A stretch of 8,626 nt of DNA from JACDAS01 sp046262415 (GCA_046262415.1 JBHEMU010000078.1:1-8626), one strand, 5' to 3'. Positions 1 to 5,551 are shown, counted from the first letter of the stretch. Numbers and translations: made by a program. The notes: a model not told the origin generated them from the letters alone.

Positions 1-1
1 T

Positions 2-88
2 CTCTACCCGGATGCGCTCGTGCGGTCGGCTCAGACGGAGCACGGGCAAGCCCGCGCTCCTGAGGTCGGCGTCGCAAGCGACGCCTAG
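2..88 (+). CDS. Possible C-terminal end of an upstream gene
   Basis: An open frame runs in from the window edge and ends at TAG 86-88, giving 28 residues that begin LYPDALVRSAQ and end in VASDA. It has no start inside the window and no recognisable domain, so nothing can be said of its function. It is proposed because no other reading explains these bases: the ccdA frame also runs through here, but the part of it before residue 43 does not look like a membrane protein. If real, it ends 49 bases before the likely ccdA start, and the two could be co-transcribed. A thioredoxin-like partner is common beside ccdA, but nothing here shows one. It may equally be chance. Confidence 0.3.
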   Translation, partial: LYPDALVRSAQTEHGQARAPEVGVASDA

Positions 89-137
89 CGGTGCCGGCCA
101 TGTCCACCACGCGGCAACGTCTCCGAGCAGCGCGCTG

Positions 138-842
138 GTGCTGACTCGGATCCCGATCGCGTTCCTCGCGGGTCTCGCCTCGATCGTCACCCCGTGCGTG
201 CTGCCGCTCGTTCCCGGCTACCTGTCGGCGATCTCGGCCGTGGAGGCGCACCGGCTCGGCCAGCCTGGGGCGACGCGCCGGGTGGTGGTCGCGACCCTTC
301 CGTTCGTCGCCGGCTTCACGGTCGTGTTCGTGCTGCTCGGCGGGGCCGCCGCCGCCGCCGGCGGGATCGTCGACAAGCGCAGCCAGACGATGATCGCCGG
401 CTTCGTGCTCGTCGTGCTCGGGCTCGCGTTCGTCGGACTGATCCCCTGGCCGGAGCGCGCCGTCGCTCCCGGCCTGCTCGCGCGCGCGCGAGCACGCGGG
501 TCGGCGCTCCTGCTCGGCGGCGCGTTCGCGGTCTGCGCGGCCCCCTGCATCGGCACCGTGCTCGCCGCCGTGCTCGTCCTCGCGAGCGACTCGCGCACCG
601 TGATCCGCGGCTCGATCCTGCTGGCCGCCTACTCCGCAGGGCTCGGCGCCGCGTTCCTGCTCGCCGGCGTCGCCTTCACGCGCGCGATGGGCACCTTCCG
701 CTGGCTGCGGGACCGCTACACGGCGATCCGCGTCTCGAGCGGCCTGGTGCTGACCGTGCTCGGCGTGCTGCTCTTCTTCGAATGGGACTGGCGGCTACGG
801 GTGTGGCTCAACCGGGTGCTCGAGGCGATCGGGCTGATTTAG
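138..842 (+). CDS. ccdA: CcdA/DsbD-type thiol-disulfide transmembrane protein
   Basis: Integral membrane protein of the CcdA (DsbD transmembrane domain) family. In known members a pair of membrane cysteines carries reducing equivalents from cytoplasmic thioredoxin to extracytoplasmic thioredoxin-like proteins, for cytochrome c maturation and disulfide reduction. From the GTG at 138 it is 234 residues, normal for the family. The hallmark TPCVLPLVPGYLSAIS holds the first active Cys (residue 20), and CAAPCIGTVLAAV holds the second (residue 137, with an extra Cys at 133). About six hydrophobic segments follow one another to the C-terminus. The frame is open back to an ATG at 12, but those 42 residues are polar and low-complexity, and family members begin just before the PC motif, so GTG 138 is preferred. 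Only a weak GAG precedes it. Its 3' end overlaps the convergent DUF309 gene by 48 bases. Its redox partner is not visible. Confidence 0.88.
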   Translation: MLTRIPIAFLAGLASIVTPCVLPLVPGYLSAISAVEAHRLGQPGATRRVVVATLPFVAGFTVVFVLLGGAAAAAGGIVDKRSQTMIAGFVLVVLGLAFVGLIPWPERAVAPGLLARARARGSALLLGGAFAVCAAPCIGTVLAAVLVLASDSRTVIRGSILLAAYSAGLGAAFLLAGVAFTRAMGTFRWLRDRYTAIRVSSGLVLTVLGVLLFFEWDWRLRVWLNRVLEAIGLI

Positions 843-1181
843 ACCTCGGGGGGCTGTGACGATCGCCGGGGCTTCGAGCTCCAGCGACCCCGCCTCCACG
901 CGCGCGGACGCAGCGGCGACCGAGGCGAGCACCGCGCCGACGTCGAGGCCGTGCCGGACCGGCGCGAACGGCGCCAGCCGGCGCCTCGCCTTGTCGAGCT
1001 GACGCTCGCAGCCGACCCGGTTTCCGCGCCCGGCCTGGTACCAGGCCACGGCGACGTGGACAAGCCCCTGGAAGAAGTCGCGCTCGCCGGGCTCCGACGC
1101 GCGCCAGGCGTCCTCGAGCTCCTCGTGGGCGGCGAAGAACTCGCCCTGCCTGATCAGCTCGAGACCGCGCGCGAGCGACTC
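795..1181 (-). CDS. DUF309 family protein, start codon unresolved
   Basis: Small helical protein of the DUF309 family, whose function is not established. From the first plausible residue (GAG 1179-1181) it is 128 residues. Signature pieces are QGEFFAAHEELEDAWR (residues 12-27, with the conserved HE) and DFFQGLVHVAVAWYQAGRGN (35-54), then a helical LDKARRRLA repeat-like segment. The tail after about residue 100 looks non-conserved and overlaps the ccdA end by 48 bases. The oddity is the start: between an ATG at 1361, which lies deep in the Rieske gene, and the first family residues there is no ATG, GTG or TTG in frame. The first conserved helix begins directly at the Rieske stop (TGA 1180-1182). 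Options are a CTG at 1155-1157, which removes eight residues; a +1 shift off the Rieske stop giving a fused protein; or a sequence error. The family call is firm and the start is not. Confidence 0.72.
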   Translation of the reverse strand, partial: ESLARGLELIRQGEFFAAHEELEDAWRASEPGERDFFQGLVHVAVAWYQAGRGNRVGCERQLDKARRRLAPFAPVRHGLDVGAVLASVAAASARVEAGSLELEAPAIVTAPRGLNQPDRLEHPVEPHP

Positions 1182-1491
1182 AGACGGCGACGCGGACCTC
1201 GCCGCCTTCGACCTCCACCTCGAACGTCCGCAGCACGAGCGCCCGGTCGAACTCGTTCTCGCCGGTGCGGACGTCGAACTGCCAGCCGTGCCAGGGGCAG
1301 GTGAGCACGCACTGCCGGAGGCGCCCCTCGCCGAGCGGTCCCTCCAGGTGCAGGCAGGCATTCTGCGTCGCGTAGAAGTCGTCGCCGACGCGCGCCAGCG
1401 CGATTGCCTCCCCGTCCGCCTGGACGGTCACGACCGTCCCGGGAGCGACGTCGTCGGCCCGCGCGACGGCGACGAACCGCCTGCCGTCCAT
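1180..1491 (-). CDS. Rieske-type [2Fe-2S] ferredoxin
   Basis: A 103-residue soluble Rieske protein of the NirD/dioxygenase-ferredoxin type, an electron carrier or subunit of an unknown oxidoreductase. The cluster ligands are C46-x-H48 in NACLHLEGPLGEG and C65-x2-H68 in TCPWHGWQFD. The remaining sequence is beta-rich (DDFYATQNA, VLRTFEVEVEGGEVRV) as in the family, and the length is typical for single-domain members. The frame is open to 1683, but ATG 1491 starts exactly at the fold (MDGRRFVAVARADDV). It is preceded by a TAGGGT hexamer ending 8 bases before the ATG, so the mRNA is probably leaderless. It diverges from the receiver-like gene at 1559 across 67 bases. The DUF309 reading frame begins at its stop codon in the +1 frame, so the two are coupled or fused. 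The partner oxygenase or reductase is not in the window. Confidence 0.88.
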   Translation of the reverse strand: MDGRRFVAVARADDVAPGTVVTVQADGEAIALARVGDDFYATQNACLHLEGPLGEGRLRQCVLTCPWHGWQFDVRTGENEFDRALVLRTFEVEVEGGEVRVAV

Positions 1492-1499
1492 CGCGAGCG

Positions 1500-1505
1500 A
1501 CCCTA
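1500..1505 (-). promoter_or_regulatory. -10 hexamer of the Rieske gene (leaderless)
   Basis: TAGGGT on the minus strand fits TANNNT and ends 8 bases before the ATG at 1491, so transcription would start at or beside the A of the ATG. No convincing -35 is seen. The call is by pattern and spacing only. Confidence 0.45.
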
Positions 1506-1545
1506 GCAAAGGCCCTCGCCGGCCTTGCGCCCTGCCGAGACAAGC

Positions 1546-1551
1546 TACGCT
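1546..1551 (+). promoter_or_regulatory. -10 hexamer of the receiver-like gene (leaderless)
   Basis: TACGCT fits TANNNT and ends 7 bases before the GTG at 1559. A TTGCGC at 1525-1530 could be a -35, but the 15-base spacer is short. The run of C between the hexamer and the GTG contains no Shine-Dalgarno sequence, as expected of a leaderless message. Confidence 0.5.
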
Positions 1552-1558
1552 CCCCCCC

Positions 1559-1876
1559 GTGGCCACGGTCCTGCTGGTGGGGGTCGACCTGTTCTTCCGC
1601 GGCAAGCTGGAGGCGCTCCTGCCGGAGCACCACGTGGTGACGACGGACAGCGTCGATCCGCCCGACCTCGTGATCGCCGACATCGGGCGGGTCGAGCCGG
1701 AGGAGGTGGCGGACGCCTATCCCGCAGTGCCGATCCTCGGCTTCGCCAACCACTCGGACACGGCGGGGCTGCGACGGGCGCACGCGGCGGGGTTCGACCA
1801 GGTGATCGTTAAGGCGGCGCTCGACGAGCGCGCGCCGCAACTGGTCGACGACCTGATCGCCTCGCTCGGTGCCTGA
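1559..1876 (+). CDS. Degenerate receiver-domain (CheY-like) protein
   Basis: A 105-residue stand-alone protein with the alternating beta/alpha pattern of a response-regulator receiver: ATVLLVGVDLFFRGKLEAL, DLVIADIG, PILGFANHSDT, AGFDQVIVKAAL. Receiver landmarks are partly kept: one acidic residue at the first pocket (D10, where CheY has two acids), D41 at the phospho-acceptor position, and K85 near the conserved lysine. There is no output domain. Similar small receiver-like proteins with an LFF and a GF..H motif occur in actinobacteria, but their role is not known to me. Phosphorylation is possible but not shown. The GTG start is fixed by the fold and by the -10 hexamer 7 bases upstream. It ends 31 bases before the ferredoxin start, and the ferredoxin promoter lies in that gap. 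Confidence 0.7.
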   Translation: MATVLLVGVDLFFRGKLEALLPEHHVVTTDSVDPPDLVIADIGRVEPEEVADAYPAVPILGFANHSDTAGLRRAHAAGFDQVIVKAALDERAPQLVDDLIASLGA

Positions 1877-1893
1877 GGCGAAAAACGAGCGAC

Positions 1894-1899
1894 TACACT
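1894..1899 (+). promoter_or_regulatory. -10 hexamer of the ferredoxin gene (leaderless)
   Basis: TACACT fits TANNNT and ends 8 bases before the GTG at 1908. The intervening CCTCCGGC has no Shine-Dalgarno sequence. This position also argues against the longer frame that opens at GTG 1869, because the promoter would then lie inside the gene. Confidence 0.5.
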
Positions 1900-1907
1900 C
1901 CTCCGGC

Positions 1908-2213
1908 GTGACGTACATCATCGCCGAGCCCTGCATCGACATCAAGGACCGGTCCTGCATCGACGTCTGCCCGGTCGACTGCATCCACGAGGCCGACCGG
2001 ATCCTCGTAATCGATCCGGAGGAGTGCATCGACTGCGGCGCCTGCGAGCCGGAGTGCCCGGTGGAGGCGATCTTCCCCGAGGACGCGCTGCCGGAGAAAT
2101 GGGAGCCGTTCGTCAAGATCAACTACGCCTACAGCGACGGCATGGACGTGGTCAACGTACTGACGGAGGCGTACGCGACCGAGCACAACGTGCAGAATCC
2201 GCCACTGGAGTGA
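1908..2213 (+). CDS. fdxA: Seven-iron ferredoxin (3Fe-4S/4Fe-4S)
   Basis: A 101-residue low-potential electron carrier of the actinobacterial/Azotobacter FdI type, cytoplasmic and acidic. The cysteine pattern is C9-x7-C17-x3-C21-x3-C25 and C40-x2-C43-x2-C46-x3-C50-P. By alignment with Azotobacter FdI, C9, C17 and C50 would hold the 3Fe-4S cluster and C21, C40, C43 and C46 the 4Fe-4S cluster, with C25 free. The N-terminus TYIIAEPCIDIKDRSC is nearly diagnostic of the family and fixes the GTG at 1908. The frame opens earlier at GTG 1869, but those 13 residues (PEAKNERLHSSG) are not family-like and overlap the preceding gene. It probably has its own leaderless promoter and no obvious redox partner in the window. 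The Rieske and FAD genes are nearby candidates, but this is only proximity. Confidence 0.93.
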   Translation: MTYIIAEPCIDIKDRSCIDVCPVDCIHEADRILVIDPEECIDCGACEPECPVEAIFPEDALPEKWEPFVKINYAYSDGMDVVNVLTEAYATEHNVQNPPLE

Positions 2214-2284
2214 GCCGGCGCTAGCGGAGAAATCGAACCGGATGCGCTGCGGTTGCGAATACCCGATTTGAGCAGAGACCGCCC

Positions 2285-3034
2285 GTGACCATCGCCCACG
2301 ACCACGAGCTCGTCGCCGCGTACGTCCTGTACGCGCTCCGGCCCGACGAGCGCGAGGCCGTGGAGCGGCACCTCGAGACCTGCGCCGAATGCCGCGCCGA
2401 GGCCGAGGAGCTGACCGGCGCCGCGTCGGCCCTCGCCCTGCTCGCCGACCCGGTCGAGCCTCCGGCCGCCCTTCGCTCCGGCCTCCTCGAGCGGGCGAGA
2501 GAGGAGCGCCCGCAGGCCCCGGTCGTGCCGCTGCGCCGGTTCGCACTCCCGGCCGCGGGCACGCTGGCCGCCGTCGCGGCCTGCGCTGCGGTCGCCTTCG
2601 GCGTCTGGGCCCTCTCGCTGCGCGGATCGCTGCAAGACGAGAGGTCCGCTCGCGGCGCCGAGGCAGATGCCGCTGCGGTGCTCGCCGATCCCAGGGCGCG
2701 CCACGTACAGCTGAGCGGGGCGCCCGGGATTCTGGCCGTGAGGCGCGATGGAACCGCCGCACTGGCCGTGAACGGGCTGGCGCCGGCTCCCAGCGGCCGC
2801 ACCTACCAGGCGTGGGTGATCCCGCCAGCTCATCTTGGGGGCAAGGGGGACGGGCCCCGCTCCGCGGGCCTCTTCGCTTCCCGGCCGGATCGGCCGACCC
2901 TCGTGAGCCTCTCGCTCCCGGTTCGTCCGACCGCGACCGTCGCGGTCACCGTCGAGGCGGCGGGCGGCGCCCCGCAGCCCACCGGCTCGCCGGTCTTCCA
3001 GGCGTCGCCTGTGAGCGGTCTGACTCTGCCCTAG
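2285..3034 (+). CDS. RskA-like anti-sigma factor with zinc-finger motif
   Basis: A 249-residue single-pass membrane protein. The N-terminal part (about 5-60, HELVAAYVLYALRPDEREAVERHL) is an anti-sigma domain with the ZAS motif H29-x3-C33-x2-C36. A hydrophobic segment (about 86-112, LPAAGTLAAVAACAAVAFGVWAL) spans the membrane. The C-terminal domain carries RskA/anti-sigma-K landmarks: YQAWVI, SAGLF, VAVTVEAAGG and PTGSPVF. In known systems the cytoplasmic domain holds an ECF sigma factor until regulated proteolysis releases it. No sigma factor gene is adjacent on either side, which is unusual because the pair is normally co-transcribed. The GTG 2285 start begins exactly at the domain, with only a weak purine stretch (AGAGA) upstream. 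Unlike most other lead genes here, it has no TANNNT hexamer close to the start. Its stop overlaps the convergent gene's stop in the palindrome CTAG. Confidence 0.85.
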   Translation: MTIAHDHELVAAYVLYALRPDEREAVERHLETCAECRAEAEELTGAASALALLADPVEPPAALRSGLLERAREERPQAPVVPLRRFALPAAGTLAAVAACAAVAFGVWALSLRGSLQDERSARGAEADAAAVLADPRARHVQLSGAPGILAVRRDGTAALAVNGLAPAPSGRTYQAWVIPPAHLGGKGDGPRSAGLFASRPDRPTLVSLSLPVRPTATVAVTVEAAGGAPQPTGSPVFQASPVSGLTLP

Positions 3035-3363
3035 TCCCGGCGCCGCGTGACGGCGAGATCGGCGAGCGCGTGCACGATCTGCACGAGATCGGGCTTCCCG
3101 ACCCGGCTCGAGACGCGGACCCAGTCCGCCTTGGAGGGCGATGTCGCCGGGCCCGTCAGGATCTCGACGACCGGTACGCCGGCCTCGCTCAGCTTCGCCG
3201 CCTGCGTCCGCCCGATCAAGCGGCCGCGGAAGACGACGCCGACGTCCGCGTCGATCACCTCCCTGTCGAGCGGCCGCGACCGGACCGCGACGTCGAAGCC
3301 GGCGTCTTCGAGCAGCCCGACGAAGTCGGGCTGGCGCGCGGCGAGCACGAGCGCACGGGGCAT
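3031..3363 (-). CDS. Small alpha/beta protein of unknown function
   Basis: I do not recognise this 110-residue protein. It has an alternating beta-alpha layout: a first strand RALVLAA, a helix with FVGLLEDAGFDVAV, a second strand VGVVFRG, then AGVPVVEILTGPATSP and a C-terminal helix DLVQIVHALADLAV. This resembles a Rossmann/receiver-like fold, but no phospho-acceptor Asp, glycine-rich loop or metal site is evident. It is soluble, with no signal peptide or membrane segment. The ATG at 3361-3363 is supported by a TAGAGT hexamer ending 6 bases upstream. It diverges from the VOC gene across 67 bases, and its TAG stop shares the CTAG tetramer with the anti-sigma gene's stop. The frame, the start signal and the clean fit between neighbours make it a likely real gene. 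Confidence 0.65.
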   Translation of the reverse strand: MPRALVLAARQPDFVGLLEDAGFDVAVRSRPLDREVIDADVGVVFRGRLIGRTQAAKLSEAGVPVVEILTGPATSPSKADWVRVSSRVGKPDLVQIVHALADLAVTRRRD

Positions 3364-3369
3364 GCCGCC

Positions 3370-3375
3370 ACTCTA
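3370..3375 (-). promoter_or_regulatory. -10 hexamer of the small alpha/beta gene (leaderless)
   Basis: TAGAGT on the minus strand ends 6 bases before the ATG at 3363, which places the predicted transcription start on the ATG itself. No clear -35 is visible. Confidence 0.45.
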
Positions 3376-3418
3376 CGCAGCGACCCCGGGTGCGGGCGGA
3401 ACCACCCGAGTCGGCAGC

Positions 3419-3424
3419 TATTGT
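3419..3424 (+). promoter_or_regulatory. -10 hexamer of the VOC gene (leaderless)
   Basis: TATTGT fits TANNNT and ends 6 bases before the ATG at 3431. With the hexamer of the divergent gene 44 bases away, the 67-base region holds two back-to-back leaderless promoters. Confidence 0.5.
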
Positions 3425-3430
3425 CACTGG

Positions 3431-4093
3431 ATGCGGCCGAAGACGCTCGACCACGTCGCCTTCTGGGTCGCCGACCGTCAACCGATCGCGAACTTCCTCG
3501 AGCGCTACCTCGGAGCGCACCTGATCGACAGGCAGGACCACTTCACGCTGATGGGCTCTCACGCCCGCCGCGGCAAGCTGACCCTGTTCGACGCCGAGGG
3601 ACCGCGGGAGCCGGGGCCCTTCCTGCACGTGGGTCTCCGCGTGTCCGACCTGGCGCGCGCCCGGGCGGCGCTGCCCGAAGGCTCCGGGGAGGTCGTCGAT
3701 CTCGGGGAGGGGGTGAGGGTGAGGCTCGTGGAGGCGCGGACGGACGTCGAGTACGACCTGGACCACGTCGCGCTCCACTCGGCCGATCCCGACGCGACCG
3801 CCCGTGAGTACGGACGGTACGGATTCCGCCCGGCCGGTCCTCGGCGGGTTGAGGTCGGTGGCGCGTACCTGGAGTTCCACGAGGGCGATCCCGGCAGGCC
3901 CGAGCGACCCCTGCTCAACCACCTCGCCGTCCTCGTCGACTCGGCGGACGAGCACATCGCGGCCGCCGGGGAGCTCGGCATCGAGGTCGAGAGCGTCGTC
4001 GACGCGGCGAACACCCGCGCCGCGTTCCTCCTCGGCCCCGAGAGCGTCCGGATCGAGTACGTCGAGCACAAGCCGACGTTCTCGCTCACCTGA
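3431..4093 (+). CDS. Two-module VOC family protein (glyoxalase/extradiol dioxygenase fold)
   Basis: A 220-residue cytoplasmic protein made of two tandem vicinal-oxygen-chelate modules. Module 1 (about 4-103) begins KTLDHVAFWVAD and contains FLHVGLRV and VRLVEA. Module 2 (about 109-212) begins DLDHVALHSADP and contains LLNHLAVLVD and VRIEYVE. Possible metal ligands are H8/H66/E101 in the first module and H112/H164/E209 in the second, so both keep a His-His-Glu set. In type I extradiol dioxygenases only the second module binds iron. The protein is shorter than those enzymes (about 290 residues), so substrate and reaction cannot be assigned. ATG 3431 begins one strand before the fold, and a -10 hexamer ends 6 bases upstream. 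Its TGA stop overlaps the probable start of the FAD oxidoreductase, which suggests one operon acting on one substrate, perhaps ring or ketone catabolism (inference). Confidence 0.85.
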   Translation: MRPKTLDHVAFWVADRQPIANFLERYLGAHLIDRQDHFTLMGSHARRGKLTLFDAEGPREPGPFLHVGLRVSDLARARAALPEGSGEVVDLGEGVRVRLVEARTDVEYDLDHVALHSADPDATAREYGRYGFRPAGPRRVEVGGAYLEFHEGDPGRPERPLLNHLAVLVDSADEHIAAAGELGIEVESVVDAANTRAAFLLGPESVRIEYVEHKPTFSLT

Positions 4094-5187
4094 TCCGGCC
4101 CGCCGTCGCCGGAGGCGGCATGGCCGGTCTGTGCGCGGCGGCCCGGGCCCGCGAGCTCGGCGCCGGACCCGTCGTCCACGAGAAGGGAGCGCGCCTCGGC
4201 GGGTCGATGCTGCTCTCGAGCTGCGTGATCTGGCGCCATCGGAGCTTCGCGGACTTCCGGCTGGAATGCCCCGCCGGCGATCCGGCGCTGCAGCGCCTCG
4301 TCTTCGAGCACCTCGACGAGGGCATCGCGTGGCTCGAGGCGCTCGGCGCGCCGGTGCTGGAGCACGAGACCGGGAACCCCCGGACCGCCGGGAAGCGCTT
4401 CGACCCCCGGGGCCTCACCCGGGCGCTCGCCCGCGCCGCCGGCGAGGTTCGGCTCGGTGTCGCTGCTCTCGGGGGGCACGAGCCGCTGATCCTCGCCACG
4501 GGCGGGTTCCAGGGCTCCCCTGAGCTGGTCCGGCAGCACATCGCCCCCGCCGCCCCGCTGCGCCTCCGCGCCAACCCCTGGAGTGCCGGCGACGGGCTCC
4601 GCGCCGGGCTGCGCCGGGGCGCGGGACTCTCGGCGGGCATGACGGAGTTCTACGGGCGCAACATGCCGGACGTGGACTTCGGTGAGGAGGACTTCGTCGC
4701 CCTCGCGCAGCTCTACGGCCGCCACGCCCTCGTCGTGAACGAGCGCGGCGAGACCTTCTTCCCCGGTGAGGTGTCCTGGTCCGAGAACGACCTTGTGCAG
4801 GCGACCGCCCGCCAGCCGGGCGCGCGGGCCTGGTACCTGCTGCGCGAGGCCGATCTCGGCCGCCCGGTCCGCGGCGGCACCGTGCGGGACCTCGTCGAGG
4901 CTTCGCCGACGCGGACGGGGCCCGACGAGCTGCCCTTCCCCGCGCCGCCGGGCGTCGTCACGGCGGTCCGGGTCGCGCCGGGTATCACGCACACGATCGG
5001 CGGGCTTCGCATCGACCCCGCCGCGCGCGTGCTGCGCGCGGACGGCGCACCCGTGCCCGGCCTGTACGCGGCCGGGGCGGACGCGGGCGGGATCTCCGCG
5101 GGCGGCTACGCGAGCGGGCTGGCGGCGGCACTCGTCTTCGGCCGGATCGCCGCCGAGACCGCGGTCGAGGAGGCGCGCCAACCCTAG
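4090..5187 (+). CDS. FAD-dependent oxidoreductase (FAD_binding_2/fumarate reductase-like), probable CTG start
   Basis: A flavoprotein of the succinate dehydrogenase/fumarate reductase/3-ketosteroid dehydrogenase superfamily. Visible landmarks, numbered from CTG 4090 (365 residues): the dinucleotide fold VAGGGMAGLCAA (6-17), the acidic ribose contact in VVHEKG, GGSM, LILATGGF (133-140), HTIGGLRID (301-309) and the C-terminal FAD motif GLYAAGADAGG...GRIAAETA. The first in-frame ATG (4120) lies inside the GGGMAG loop and would destroy it. Upstream the frame has only CTG 4090, whose TG is part of the VOC stop (CTGA), or ATC 4093; there is no ATG, GTG or TTG. The protein is shorter than usual (400 or more residues). 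The hairpin normally found between the VRL strand and the ATGGF strand is almost absent (VRLGVAALGGHEPLILATGGF). It probably works with the VOC protein. The family is firm, but substrate and start are not. Confidence 0.85.
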   Translation: MIRPAVAGGGMAGLCAAARARELGAGPVVHEKGARLGGSMLLSSCVIWRHRSFADFRLECPAGDPALQRLVFEHLDEGIAWLEALGAPVLEHETGNPRTAGKRFDPRGLTRALARAAGEVRLGVAALGGHEPLILATGGFQGSPELVRQHIAPAAPLRLRANPWSAGDGLRAGLRRGAGLSAGMTEFYGRNMPDVDFGEEDFVALAQLYGRHALVVNERGETFFPGEVSWSENDLVQATARQPGARAWYLLREADLGRPVRGGTVRDLVEASPTRTGPDELPFPAPPGVVTAVRVAPGITHTIGGLRIDPAARVLRADGAPVPGLYAAGADAGGISAGGYASGLAAALVFGRIAAETAVEEARQP

Positions 5188-5202
5188 GTTGACGCGTGTG
5201 GC

Positions 5203-5220
5203 GGGGGCCCCCAAGCCCCC
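5203..5220. terminator. GC hairpin between convergent transcription units
   Basis: GGGGGC (5203-5208) pairs with GCCCCC (5215-5220) around a six-base loop, 15 bases after the FAD gene stop. There is no T-run, so a classical intrinsic terminator is not shown. Its position after the last plus-strand gene suggests that it ends or protects the transcript. Confidence 0.35.
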
Positions 5221-5259
5221 TTCCTGGGCGCTGAGGCCAGCGGCGCCCGCCGCGCGGCG

Positions 5260-5281
5260 GCGTGCCGGATGCGTGCCGGAT
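5260..5281. repeat. 11-bp tandem duplication
   Basis: GCGTGCCGGAT occurs twice without a gap. It overlaps the last base of the 14-bp palindrome. Confidence 0.7.
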
Positions 5282-5293
5282 CTCCCGCAGCCG

Positions 5294-5309
5294 CAGTCAG
5301 TCAGTCAGT
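5294..5309. repeat. CAGT x4 microsatellite
   Basis: Four perfect CAGT units in non-coding DNA. The copy number could vary between strains, though no gene would be affected. Confidence 0.7.
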
Positions 5310-5353
5310 AGGCACCGCCCCCGCGAGCGCGGCCGAGCGGCTCGGGGCTGCGT

Positions 5354-5542
5354 CTACGCCGGCTGGAGGTATGCGCAGCGCCGCTGGTCGCCCGGAAGCG
5401 GCGAGGGCGCGAGCTTCATCACTCGCAGCGGGCCCTCCTCCTCATCCACGTCGCTCCCGGCCTCGGGCGGCTCGCCCGAACGCTCGCGCAACTCGTAGCC
5501 GGTGGGCTTCGAGACGAAGAGCAGGTAGGTCTGCTCGGCCAC
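5354..5542 (-). CDS. Conserved-looking 62-residue protein
   Basis: A small soluble protein starting AEQTYLLFVSKPTGYELRER, followed by an acidic proline-rich middle (GEPPEAGSDVDEEEGP) and ending LRVMKLAPSPLPGDQRRCAYLQ. I recall this general form (YLLFV...PTGYEL...SPLPGD.R.CAYL) from small actinobacterial proteins, but cannot confirm it here and know no function. It looks like a small beta protein, with one Cys near the end and no membrane segment. Reasons to call it real: coherent hydrophobic and charged patterning, a GTG start with a TAACAT hexamer ending 9 bases upstream, and a tidy place just after the kinase gene (12 bases between kinase stop and GTG). It may be read both from its own promoter and from the two-component operon. 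Confidence 0.7.
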   Translation of the reverse strand: MAEQTYLLFVSKPTGYELRERSGEPPEAGSDVDEEEGPLRVMKLAPSPLPGDQRRCAYLQPA

Positions 5543-5551
5543 TGGGGCCGG

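Larger units (their letters stand above)
5188..5353. other. Non-coding convergence region with palindrome and short tandem repeats
   Basis: This is the longest gene-free stretch in the window. Besides the hairpin at 5203-5220 it holds a perfect 14-bp GC palindrome at 5247-5260, an 11-bp tandem duplication GCGTGCCGGAT (5260-5270 and 5271-5281), and four head-to-tail CAGT units (5294-5309). No credible ORF crosses it. The palindrome could act as a bidirectional stop signal between the FAD gene (+) and the 62-residue gene (-). The tandem repeats look like replication-slippage products. Confidence 0.5.

Noticed and set aside
12..137. N-terminal extension of the CcdA frame from ATG 12
   Set aside because: The 42 residues are polar and unlike CcdA N-termini, and they overlap the possible tail of the upstream gene.
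1252..1261. GAACTCGTTC as a second SOS box
   Set aside because: The half-sites are two bases apart instead of four, and it lies inside the Rieske coding region.
1869..1907. Earlier GTG start for the ferredoxin
   Set aside because: The extra residues are not family-like, they overlap the preceding gene, and the predicted -10 hexamer would lie inside the coding region.
1154..2122. 322-codon minus-strand frame through the ferredoxin
   Set aside because: It crosses the ferredoxin, receiver-like and Rieske genes in shadow frames. Its product shows no coherent fold.
2234..2256. AACCG...CGGTT inverted repeat upstream of the anti-sigma gene as an operator or ECF promoter
   Set aside because: It has only five pairs over a nine-base gap, and no convincing ECF -35/-10 combination could be placed.
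2129..4069. 646-codon minus-strand open frame
   Set aside because: It lies opposite the ferredoxin end, the anti-sigma gene and the VOC gene. Its translation is Arg/Gly/Ala-rich with no domain, which is typical of shadow frames in high-GC DNA.
3559..5214. 551-codon minus-strand open frame
   Set aside because: It is antisense to the VOC and FAD genes, which have clear family motifs. The antisense product is low-complexity and has no recognisable motif.
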